Below are positions 24,431-35,287 of a stretch of DNA of 64,000 nt, in pieces. A program made the position numbers and the translations under genes. Origin of the DNA: Spongilla lacustris. Its lineage: Eukaryota > Porifera > Demospongiae > Spongillida > Spongillidae. Numbering within the stretch: the first letter of the stretch is position 1; the number at the start of each line of letters is the position of its first letter. The notes beneath the pieces were generated by a model. The model was given only the letters and a program-made list of their open reading frames with translations. It searched no databases and was not told the DNA's origin. The DNA is taken from positions 2,083,179-2,147,178 of the forward strand of contig OX442436.1 in assembly GCA_949361645.1 (NCBI GenBank). The letters are read 5' to 3'.

Positions 24431-25488
24431 GGTTTCTACCTGTACTGCTCATCTACTGCTCAACTCCTGTGACTATTAATTTTAATGTGTAGACTGTACC
24501 AGTGCATCTCTCGTCACTTGATTATTCCTCTCTAAAAATACTATTTTCTGCCAGCTGTATAGCTCAAGATTTTTTTTATGTATGGCTAATTCCAAATTAT
24601 TTGCCATATTGTACAGGGTGTTCCACAATGAAGTATTTGGCACGTTACTTAATGCGATATTGAAATTTGGTTAACTAATGAAAGTTAATTAACTACCAGA
24701 TAATTGTCTAGAAACAAGACCCTTACGGGGGCCGGGGAACCTAATTTCTTGAACGGCCACATTGCAAAAATACTACATGTAAAGGTATACCGGTAGTGCG
24801 CATCGGACGTTTGCCTATTCACTTTGTGTTCTCTACTTTCAGTCATCAGGAAACGAACTTGTACACTTGTAAGGATGGATACAGGAATTTTTAAAAGATG
24901 GGTTAATGCGTGTGCTATTACAGATGACGATCGCGTACGAGGAGGACTGCTGTCCGCTTAAGGCTAAATACGAAAACTGCATATGGCATATCTTTCTTGC
25001 ATGAATGCCTAGAATGTAGACCTGAAGGTTTTTTAATACCATTCACTCTGTCGTAATGCTGTGGATCCCAATAGATTTTCCAACTCATAACTGTGCAGCT
25101 TTTGGCTTCCCTGTTGAAATGTTCAAGATGCATATGCATGCAGGTCACATGGTATACTTTTACCAGGACAACCATGAGTATTCACTGTTTTATTCCATAT
25201 GAGTTGCATGGCCATTCTTGGAGAAAAGAGAACGCAGTATTGGCCTAGGAGTGTTCCGAGTGTATCTGCCTCTATTGAATCGGTTAGTGACTTTAAACAG
25301 AAGCAGGAAATAACGCCAGCACCGTTGCCCATCATGTATGTAGTGTCATTAAATTCTAGCATACAATAACAGGCCAAGCTGCAGCACTTCACACATAATC
25401 CTTCGTCTGTGCTGTAGCTGTTTTTTCCTCAATCATTCCATATGAAAGATCATCATATTTAAACTATCTTTTTAGCTGCTGCTAAAAG
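24431..25488. other. LSM4 downstream region, no recognised gene
   Basis: It begins with the LSM4 3' untranslated region; no AATAAA was seen close to the stop. A word TACAGGGTGTTCCACAATG at about 24614 looks like a transposon end, but no inverted partner was found. Minus-strand frames at about 24840-25390 overlap in different phases and are not supported. Confidence 0.4.
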
Positions 25489-25710
25489 GATTATACAACA
25501 TCAAGCTCCAATAGACACTCCATCAGATGGTACATCATCAACGGTTTCAACAACGATAATGAAGAAATCTCTCACAAGTATTTATGGATCATTGACTACA
25601 TTATGTCCATTGATGATGTTACGCAGCTGTACCAGAGTATGCCACCATCCATTGTGGAAGAAGCTGTGAGAGACCGTGTTAATATCTCTGAGTTCAGTAT
25701 GACTTTCTGA
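25489..25710 (+). other. Unrecognised coding-like fragment
   Basis: After a possible acceptor (AAAAG/GAT) a frame of 73 codons runs to TGA at 25708, containing words such as YLWIIDYIMSIDDVTQLYQS. The composition is protein-like but there is no start codon or partner exon. It could be a last exon of a decayed mobile-element gene. Function is unknown. Confidence 0.3.
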
Positions 25711-25876
25711 ACGATTTGCTTTCCCAGACCCTTGTTTGTATGGAGCACAGCTCAGTCCGATGTATTTTATAGCATCTGAGACCAGTCATATTTTTGTTTG
25801 GAAAAAGCACCACATCTAAAGTTGTACAATTCGTTAATCGGCGTAGGATGGAAATAAAGGGTGATATTTTTTGTTC

Positions 25877-25898
25877 CTCCCCCCCCCCCCCCCCCCCC
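25877..25898. repeat. C homopolymer run
   Basis: A run of about 20 C lies just downstream of the SLC18B1 stop codon (minus-strand gene), in its 3' flank. Confidence 0.85.
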
Positions 25899-26013
25899 AA
25901 CGGTTTCGCTGTGTACACATGTTTATCATCGTCTGCAGTGCAACAAAAGAACGATGTGCTGACGACAAATTAAACACAGCTACTTCTCCATTATTTTATA
26001 TTGTGCTACAGTT

Positions 26014-27334
26014 CTACAGCATCGTTCCTTGTACAGCACTGCCCTTATTGACATATGTATTATAACTCTTTTTAGTTTCTCCACTTTCCTCCAGTTTGGT
26101 TTCTTCACCTTCATCCAGCAACTGACTGCAAAGGGGGGAATAGCTTAATTTAACCCATAGGAAGGTTAAACATTTAGTCATATGCTCTCACCTGAAATCA
26201 TGTTTTTTCAAGCTGCTTCTAAAATGAAGCCAGTCAGCAGTTACGATGACCAACAACAACACTGCCTAAAAATGTACTCAAGTGTTAGCAACTTTTCTGC
26301 TACAGCACTAACCATCGCCAAACTTGCTTCACCAAATATCTGAGTGGAGTGAGGAGGGGGGGGGGAAGCATTGGTGAGAAAGAGGTGGCACCAACAACAG
26401 AGAAATAAAGCATGCCTAAAAAGAGATGCATTGCTAATGTGCCACAAAGCAAATAGTGCATACTTCCATTTTTAAGTGACAACTAACCGCAGAGCACTCT
26501 TGAAAGCTCACTATTCCATCCAGTCCTCCAGCAACCAGTGGACCAACAAGCTCTCTGAGAAGGCAAAGATTTAGTATCTTCTTGTGGCTAGACATGCATG
26601 CACAGAGGTACTGCCATAAGTGGTGTTATGACTTACCCACACGAAATAGCGGCTGGAATGATCCCAGAAACAAACATTGTAATAGAGTTAGTGCTGAGCT
26701 CAGAACATTGTAATCTTAATTGACATCAGTAGCAAGTAAAGGCCATCACGGCGCACACATGCCACGGCGCACACATGCCACCACACACACACACACAACA
26801 GAATAAACAGGAGCTCACATATGACAATGCTGAAGGCACACACATACCTCGCCACTTCCATCAAGGCTGAATAGGCAGGAGCAATGGTAAGAGCCACGCC
26901 CACTCCTAGAATCCCATCTGCTACCATCGTTAACCACAGGTGTCTGTAATATCACTATGCACATGAGGGGCACATGCACCATACCAATGGGCTTACGGCC
27001 TGCTGATGTAAGGGGCGGGCCCCAAAAGGAAGCATCCAATGGAACACACCAGCAAGCCAACAACAATGAAAGGTTTTGGTGGCTGAAAAACAAGTAATAC
27101 AGTTCTTCACATCATCATTTTAAATGTAAAAAAGTAGTATATATGATTGCACACGCATGGGTATAGATTTAGCTGTCAGATTAAGGGTCTGATGGTGTGT
27201 ACAGAAGAAATTGCTCACTTACCAGTCTGTCATAGAGAGGACCTGTCACCAGACATAAGAGAAGATAAGTTCCAGCATCTATAAGGCTTATCAACCCAAT
27301 CTGGTAGATACTAAGATGAAACTATAAAAAGACA

Positions 27335-27419
<85 letters not shown>

Positions 27420-28893
27420 ATACCGTCACATGCACACGTAGAATGTATACATGTACAATTAGTATTAGATCTTGTTTGGCATATATAAAATATATTGCAA
27501 ACCTGAGTGTACAAGAAAGGTGAGAAGACTGGAGTTAAGAAAGAGAGGGCCGTTGTCCCTGTGATTGTACTCAGTACTACAAAAGAACAGAAGTATGGGT
27601 TCTACAACATGCACATGCTGATGTATTAATACTGACTTAAGCAAACCATTACACAGCTATTCAAGGCCTTGCCAACAAGCCGTAATGAAAGCTGGTCTGT
27701 TTCACAAATATCTGAGCAGGGAGTTGGGTCATGTACAATATAAATATTATAATGACACACATGCATGCAATTCAGTTTAAACTAACCACTTGGAGAAACC
27801 ACAATGAGGTACAAAATGGGGAGAAATACCAAAGGAATTGAGCCCACCACAAGAAATGGAAGCTTAAATCCTCCAATCTGTGCATATTGAGACATTGTTA
27901 CATTAATTTCCTATACCTCCATGTGCACCATCTATTCCTTTCACATGTACACCTGACCAGACCTCCTTACTGCACACACACCTGGTATAGAGCTCCCCCC
28001 AAAGGGCCACCAGCTGCGTATCCTAGTCCTACAACCACTTCCGTAAGCCCCTGCATGAATATGGAGTGACGTCATAGCAACGCATGTCGATTCCCGTGCA
28101 CAACATGCCCTCTGTACCATCACCAGACCGTAGTGTCCACTAAACAGCATGCCTATAAGGGCGTAAACTGAAGTTTGCAACATGGCACTCCCTATACCAC
28201 CGACAAAGGCCAGTAAGAAGCAGAAAATGATAAAGATTGTTCCGGTGAGCCAGTGGACGAATCTGGGTTGGACGTATATAGGCATATAACAAGCATACAT
28301 GTACATGCATGCATGTATTAGAAATTTTCAGACTAAGACTAACGTACGCAAATATAACGTAACTTCCGCCAACAAGCAGAATGCCAGCAATGAGAGCGAA
28401 CTTCACTCCTACCTTTGGGAGCTGAGAGAAAAGAGTCAACCACGTACAGAGACCATGCAGAGACTTACGTAGTACCCAAGGATGGGAGATACTATTATCA
28501 CACACGTCGGGTAGGTACTTATTATCGCTCCAACTATTACAGAGGACGCGCCCCTAGCTTCGGCCTGCATAGGGATAAAGAGCCGAGCCAACGGCCACAC
28601 ATAATATATCAATTTATATACCGGTAACATGAATAGTCCAGTAGAGTGTATGACATGCCAGCAAACATGTATATGTCTCACACACACTGATGTGCAGCAC
28701 TATATGCGAAGTAACTGACTTCAATAGGAAAGAACGGTCCAAACACTGACAAGGTCATGTTACAGCAACAGTAGACGGCCAAACACAGGACGAATGTAGC
28801 TACGTTCCTGCATGTAACAGTGGGCGCGCTACATTCATCCTTCCGAAGCAAACTTGTGATCGATTCTCTCTCGTAGTGGCTCTGGGTGGCCAT
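26014..28893 (-). CDS. SLC18B1: SLC18B1-like vesicular polyamine transporter (MFS)
   Basis: This is a major-facilitator transporter. SLC18B1 in vertebrates loads polyamines into vesicles by proton exchange. Exons, 5' to 3': 28720-28893, 28469-28564, 28348-28421, 28118-28262, 27982-28050, 27787-27877, 27503-27576, 27223-27321, 26997-27082, 26848-26943, 26637-26693, 26512-26554, 26313-26339, 26192-26265, 26014-26125. All phases close, giving 438 residues (human 456). The match to the family is seen in FGPFFPIEAEARGASS, KVGVKFALIAG, GYAAGGPLGGALYQ and the late FVSGIIPAAI. About 12 membrane segments are expected; many hydrophobic stretches are visible. A short charged N-terminus and a Glu/Lys-rich C-terminal tail face the cytosol by family rule. 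Exon 1 uses the weak donor GTCAGT. The gene is tail-to-tail with LSM4. The substrate is inferred from orthology only. Confidence 0.9.
27336..27416. repeat. (CA)n microsatellite
   Basis: A pure CA run lies in an SLC18B1 intron, starting about 15 bp upstream (minus strand) of the acceptor before exon 27223-27321. In transcript orientation it is (TG)n ahead of the pyrimidine tract. Confidence 0.95.
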
Positions 28894-29272
28894 GTCATTT
28901 TAGCTGCTTTGAGTTCGACCCCACCTGGAAACCATATAAAGTGTAAATTACGGTCATCGGAGTCATTCATGCATAGCGCATCCGTGAAAAGAAGCCATAT
29001 TATATCAGAGCCCAAATTTCCGCCGTGGCATGTACATGTATACTTGACCTAGTCTCGCGTGCCATGACTAATAATTCACTGCAAGCAGACTACATGTATG
29101 GTTATATACGAACTGTATAACTTTGGGGAAAGCACACATAATTTATAATATCTCATTATTACGTCATGCCACGCGCGAGACTACATGTACATGTACATGT
29201 ATACTTGACCTTGTCATTACCGCTCAACTTTACATTTTTTTGTAAGTTTCCCTTATGTGAGTGACAATCATG
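28894..29272. other. SLC18B1 upstream region
   Basis: There is no TATA box near the SLC18B1 start. The stretch contains CACCTGG and several ACATGTA words, with no gene seen. Confidence 0.4.
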
Positions 29273-29771
29273 TAGTCGGGCGGGCCCTACCACCGCGTTT
29301 GGTCGGGTGGTAGGGTGACAAGCCTATACCAGGATTTGTGCTGCTGCAATGGGCATTTATCACCCAATTAGCGGCTGATGTGAGATAATTATGGGTTTCC
29401 TAGTCTAGCTTTTTAACCATGGTGGCAGCTTAAGAGTTGGGCTGCCCAAGTACGAAGCAAGAACAGCTAGATAATACCAATAGCCGGCGTTTGTTGAGAG
29501 CAGAGATGTATTTAGCATTCTTTTAGGAAGACTACAACAACGTCTTTGGCTTCTGCATTATCGAGCACCCGAAGCCATGCTCTATGGATATGGCAGGGCC
29601 GTCGCTGCCATACATGTACAAGTGTACACGTGACATCATTACCACGTCTAAATGTGTATATATAACATAATGATATTCACAACAATATTGCATAACAGTT
29701 CTGCACAAATCTTGGTATAGGCTTGTCACCCTACCACCCGATCAAACGCGGTGGTAGGGCCCGCCCGACTA
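29273..29771. mobile_element. MITE, family A copy 2 (9-bp target duplication)
   Basis: Inverted ends of about 55-60 bp start TAGTCGGGCGGGCCCTACCA at 29273 and mirror to end at 29771. They are flanked by the perfect 9-bp duplication ACAATCATG (29264-29272 and 29772-29780). An inner block (ATCACCCAATTAGCGGCTGA) is the reverse complement of one inside copy 1, so the two copies are inserted in opposite orientation. There is no transposase. The two copies have diverged in the terminal GC-rich words. Confidence 0.88.
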
Positions 29772-29795
29772 ACAATCATGCGCGTTGCTATATAT

Positions 29796-30040
29796 ACAAG
29801 TAAATCAAAAACTTCTCTATCGAGAAAGTGATTGGTGGGATGTAGGATTGGTGGTGCAAAAAGCAAGGAAACAAGGTACAGTATGTTAAAGTGAGGTTTG
29901 GTAGGATCCTACAACTCACAGTCCTGAATTTGCAAATGATGAAGCCTATTTGCAAATGTAGGACTGTTATAGTTGTAGGATCCTACCAAACCTCACTTTA
30001 ACATACTGTACCTTGTTTCCTTGCTTTTTGCACCACCAAT
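29796..30040. mobile_element. Foldback element, family C copy 1 (right arm truncated)
   Basis: The left arm ACAAGTAAATCAAAAACTTC and onward, through GTGAGGTTTGGTAGGATCCT, is followed by a spacer of about 60 bp and the inverted arm. The inverted arm stops at CACCACCAAT (30040), missing the outer 45 or so bases. Compared with copy 2 at 34325-34622 the arms are almost identical, but the central spacer is inverted. Confidence 0.9.
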
Positions 30041-31191
30041 TCTGTCAGTCCATTTGGAATATTTAGTAGTGAAAAATCCATATAAAGAAACATGAAAACC
30101 CTCTAAATACAACATTTTTATTAAGACACTTACAAAGGCAAATATGGATCTGAACAGGAACTGAAGGTACCTATGTGTGTGCTCTACCACAGGCAACAGT
30201 ATCAGTTATTTGATTCATCATCAACAGCATTACTCCTGGTGTGCCAAGCAATGATTTTAGCAAGGGTTCTGTAATCAAACCTCACATCCATTTAAAGTTT
30301 GGCTTGCATCCGATAAATTGACCATACAGAAATTGAAATCTGTATGTAAGCTGCAATCATCATTTGGTAGTAAATTAAACTCCACTGTACTGCTGATGCC
30401 TATCCTTTAAAACGAAATCTTCAAACCGTATACTTTTTTCGGCCAAAATCGATCAGGAAACGCCTTCAAAGTTGGTCCTAGATCATAATAATATAGAACG
30501 TGAGCCTGGATTAAATGACATCTGGTACTGCTCTTGATTTTACATGTAAATATCCATACCAGTTAATGTTTTATACGTTGGATATAGATCTCTGGATATG
30601 AAATGATCTGAAGCCTAACCGTACTAAGGATCACGTGACTTGGCTGTATCAGGTGGCTGCAATTTCATATCCCTACAATGCATGTACAAGATATTAAAAA
30701 TTAATTCAGTGACTTAGGATGTTTAAAAAGAACCAATTGAGTAAGGAAACGAGGTCAAGGGATTACGGATGTTATTCAACTATGAAATTATACAGACCTA
30801 AGCACCTAGATAATTCAGATCTTTAATATTTATAATTTCATAATTTACCGGTATCCATAATCCTTTGTTTCCTTAATTTTTACTCAGTATGTGGAACCAT
30901 AATTATTATTATTATTTTTTATTGAGGTGTTTAATTTAATAATAATAATAATAATAATTTCATGTGCATGTAATATACACATAGGCAAGTAATGGCATAA
31001 ATTAGATATGCACTTGTATATATTGTTGAAAGCAATGTCAGATTTATATACCAGCCAGAAACATGTGAATCATACAGCAATGGGTGCATTCACTCAAAGC
31101 TATGTTGTCTTCTCATCAGAACATTTGGACAATTGAATTAAACATGTGTCTGTCAGCAAATCAAAATTCAGACTGACTGATCGTGTATATA
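30041..31191. other. AT-rich intergenic stretch
   Basis: No gene is recognised. It includes a small ATT/AAT trinucleotide repeat with inverted halves at about 30903-30958. Confidence 0.4.
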
Positions 31192-32782
31192 CAGGGTGTT
31201 TCTTAATCAAGGAAAATTGTTTATAAATTAACCACAAGCAGTAATTAACTGGTAATTGTTAAAAGTTCTAACAGCTAAAGAAGACATTCTGGTTTAATAA
31301 AATCTTGAATGGTTAATCAGGACCCACGGTAGTGGGTCCTATGTAGGATTGCCTTCGTGGGCGTGGTTTTCGATCGAGCGTTTTAAAACAGTAACGACGC
31401 GTTGCCTTTACTCGCCAGCTCGCATATAATCCATCACAAACATGACAGATATGCACATATAACGTGAGCTTCGCTAGACAGTGTCGTTTACGTGGAGTGA
31501 CAAGTCGGTACCAAAATTCCGCCATTTAATTTTTGTTCATCACCCACGGCTGTTTCGAGCTGGACAATTAGTTTGATAATTAGAGCGTTACGGTATATGA
31601 TTTACAAATGATGGCGGATAGCCTCATTATCGCTATGCAATGTTTAACAGCATGGCTTGCTTGAAGCTTACACCTGGTGCTATTATACGCTGATGCATTA
31701 GTACCAGCAATCATTTCTCTATAACACACACATGTGAACTATTAATACTACGCTTTCCAATCATACACTGGCCTCGTTTTCATAAGCATACGCCGTTACG
31801 TCATCTCGAGCATGTGTTAAAAAAGCGCGAGTTGCATCGAGCCGCCAATTTTCCCACTGGTAAATTCGACATAGAGGCAATGTTAACACTTCAGGTGAAA
31901 GGTGTATGTCATTAACTAAGTGCGGCCGGCACTTTTCGGCCTAAGCAGTCTGCTTGTTTTCTATGAATAATGATGCGGAGTTGTATAGGTTGAATGGATT
32001 CCCACCACCACCAAGGTCAGTTGCACTGCAGAGGGTGCATGACTGAAGGGGAAACTAAAAAGACACCACATACCAGTGTGAGGCATATACTCAGGCCTTG
32101 CAGAAGGTGTTTGGTATGGCATTTTGAACTGAGGAGGATGCAATGGTGTACCCACAAAGCTTTTGTAGCTCCTGCAAGGATTCCCTTTTTAAAAGGCAGC
32201 TGTACCATGTGTGACTGCATTTCAGTGGCAAACACATAGGAGTTAATCTTGCATGGTGAGATGTTTGCACCCGGACCCAATATGATGGCATTCAAATTAA
32301 AATGTATTTAAATTCATACATATATAAGATATGAACACTTCATATCCACTCAGCAAGTGGGAAGGCCATCCAATATCATTCACACAGCTAAAGATGGTGG
32401 TGCTAGTACACTGACATCATTTACCCCCTACCCGCTGTAAGCGCTGTTTTGAATTTGTCAGATCTCTGTGCCTGAACGTTCTCAACCTGCCCCTGCACAG
32501 TGTGTCAGCAGAGGTACAGTGTCCCTGTTGTTATGACACAGCACAGCTGCATCATAACCCTGCTTCCACCTTGGGATTGAACATCTCGGGCAATACATTC
32601 ATCCATTTTGCAGCCTGTTCCAGGGACATCTAGGAAAACCATCTCCTACTGAGGAGAGGAGATGGTAGATGTCCTGAGACGCATGTCATCAACAAGTCCT
32701 TAGAACCTGTCCAACACAAGGAAGAGCACGTGCACATGATTATCACTGACAGGATGACATCACATACAGAGAAGTCATAAGA

Positions 32783-32786
<4 letters not shown>

Positions 32787-32821
<35 letters not shown>

Positions 32822-32868
32822 ACACACACATACACACACACACATACACACACACATACACACACACA

Positions 32869-32959
<91 letters not shown>
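32787..32959. repeat. (CA)n microsatellite with TACA interruptions
   Basis: About 170 bp of CA dinucleotides lie in the intergenic gap, with several CATACA interruptions in the left half and a pure right half. Confidence 0.95.
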
Positions 32960-32962
<3 letters not shown>

Positions 32963-34187
32963 ATTTCCCAAAGCCACTATCCCAGTATTAATGCATTTTC
33001 TTGACGACCACAATGTTGCTTGGGTACATAAGTGGTATGTTGGATTTGGTCTCCTTGGAAAACAAGGAGCAAATCCATATACATGTCAAATTCAAGGAAA
33101 AGTTGCAGTATTACCAGTGTGTAATGTAGGAATATCACAAAATATCGCAGCAATACCAGTAGTAACAAAAAGACGCAAATATGTATCACCTATGCTATAC
33201 ATGGTATGAAAAATCACTTTTAATATGAGTCAAATCACCTATGTTTGATGACTTGTAGCGCTGTCATTTCTGCAGGCCGCACTTAGTTGTTTGGCTTTCA
33301 AGGTAGCCTCCGCTCTCCACCATTTATCCACGTCTTGTTTTCATCCAGGAAAATTGGCGGTAGTCTAGTGTTCCGACCTTTGTGAAGGATATCTAATCGC
33401 GGTACTCTCGTGGCGAGCGCTATAGCTAACAGACGGTACAGAGTTGTGCCTTGCAATTCACACGAAGGATAGAAAAATGGTATGTGTACGCTAAAATGGC
33501 TTTTAAATGGCGGGACTACAAGTGCAGTCCTTATATAGCTCGAAGATACAAAGTCCTTGTTGAGGTCATGTTTGATGATGTAATCGTTTCAATATTTCAG
33601 GGCGTAGGTCTTATTGTCCAACGTTGAATGGGCCTGAAACAGCCGTGCACCTCCTCCTTCCGTTCGTCACGTATAACTCTCGACAGGAACGTCGTACGAA
33701 GACGAGATTAGCTTCAAAAAGTTTCATTTTAACTCCAAACGTATCTTTTCATGCAGATAAGATGCACAATTGTAAGCTAGTGATAATATGCCGTGAAATA
33801 ACTCGAGCAGGTGCAATTCATTATCGATGAAAATTCTCGGTTGCCTAGCAGTATGCCACACACGCGTCGTAATTGACTGTTGCCAGGCTACACAGTACAC
33901 GTAATATCAGCAGCTGCAGACACGTTTACAGCAGGCAGTTCTAATTCAGCAAAGGTGACCAAGCCAATAAAAACGGCTCGTTAACAAAGAAAACTCTGAG
34001 TTTAAGATATCCGAAGAATAAAGGTAGGCCTATCAATAAAATTAAAAAGAGGCCTATATTCAACGAGCAGGGGAAGGGCTGTCCGTCTTCGGCCGATTCA
34101 ACGAGCGGGGTGGGGGGTAGGGTGGGGGGGAGGCGTAAAACTGCGTGCAAAAAAAAAAGTATTTTGAACAAAAGGGGGGCTGCAACC

Positions 34188-34188
34188 C

Positions 34189-34222
<34 letters not shown>
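34188..34222. repeat. Long C homopolymer
   Basis: About 35 consecutive C bases lie within a C/G-skewed block. This is one of the longest pure runs in the window. Confidence 0.9.
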
Positions 34223-34223
<1 letters not shown>

Positions 34224-34324
34224 TCCCGCCTGTATCCGCCCCTGGGAATCTAAGCATTGCAACGAATACACTAAGCCATATATTACTGAACACTCCTGCA
34301 TGGCAGAGAAAAAAAAATTAGGGG

Positions 34325-34622
34325 AACAAGTAAATCAAAAACTTCTCTATCGAGAAAGTGATTGGTGGGATGTAGGATTGGTGGTGCAAAAAGCAAGGAA
34401 ACAAGGTACAGTGTGTTAAAGTGAGGTTTGGTAGGATCCTACAACTATAACAGTCCTACATTTGCAAATAGGCTTCTTCATTTGCAAATTCAGGACTGTA
34501 AGTTGTAGGATCCTACCAAACCTCACTTTAACACACTGTACCTTGTTTCCTTGCTTTTTGCACCACCAATCCTACATCCCACCAATCACTTTCTCGATAG
34601 AGAAGTTTTTGATTTACTTGTT
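34325..34622. mobile_element. Foldback element, family C copy 2 (complete)
   Basis: This is a near-perfect inverted repeat of about 298 bp. It starts AACAAGTAAATCAAAAACTT, ends with the mirror image, and has arms of about 120 bp around a 60-bp centre containing CATTTGCAAATAGGCTTCTT. No coding frame is present. It is highly similar to the truncated copy 4.5 kb to the left, so both insertions are recent. Confidence 0.92.
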
Positions 34623-35287
34623 GATATTGATAAAAGTTTCAAAACCCCTATTATATTCATTTCATTAATGTAGGGTGGATGGTTAGTTAAAAGCAGCAAA
34701 CCGTGTATAATTAACTACTTCCGTACAGAAGTTATTCAAAATTGAAATCTTGATTTTTTTCTTCTTGCAATGTACTTGATTTAGGGGCCATTGTATCTTG
34801 ATTTAGTGGTTTGAATTTATTAATTAATTCGGCCAGGTTGATATTATTAAAATTAACTTTTGGATGCCTCTAAAAAATGGTATGTTATTGGGAATTATTG
34901 ATTCATTTTCTTTAATTTTAATTTCTTTGATTTTAGTTAATTAATTTTTAAATTAATATTTAGTTTGTTTACATCAGCATTTAAGCCCACGTTATTAGAG
35001 CATTTAATAACAAAAATTTTACTTGATTGAGAAACACCCTGTACTTATCATGTGCATAGTTGTTATTTCCAATCAAGGTGATGGGGTGTGTACCTTTATG
35101 ATTCAAACAGCATTACATCAATGTTTACATGTATCACTGATCATGCAAATTTATAAGCTGACATCATTTTAGTACTATGCACCATACAAAAAAAAAAAAA
35201 AAAAAAATGATATCAAAATAGTGATTTTTACATCTTAGGCCTGTTCTAAGAAGTAATCAAAAATCAAGTGGTAGTCCATTCTATCAG

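Larger units (their letters stand above)
31192..35041. mobile_element. Possible TA-flanked DNA transposon, about 3.85 kb, heavily decayed
   Basis: The left end CAGGGTGTTTCTTAATCAAG (31192) and the right end, read in reverse CAGGGTGTTTCTCAATCAAG (to 35041), form inverted repeats with one change in the first 20 bp and continue with weaker similarity. Both are bordered by TA, the target of mariner/Tc1-type elements. The inside holds no intact transposase. It carries later insertions: a (CA)n block, a C run and foldback copy 2. The two ends may alternatively belong to two separate MITEs of one family. Confidence 0.45.

Noticed and set aside
24839..25392. Minus-strand frames downstream of LSM4
   Set aside because: Three overlapping phases, no family recognised, no consistent splice sites.
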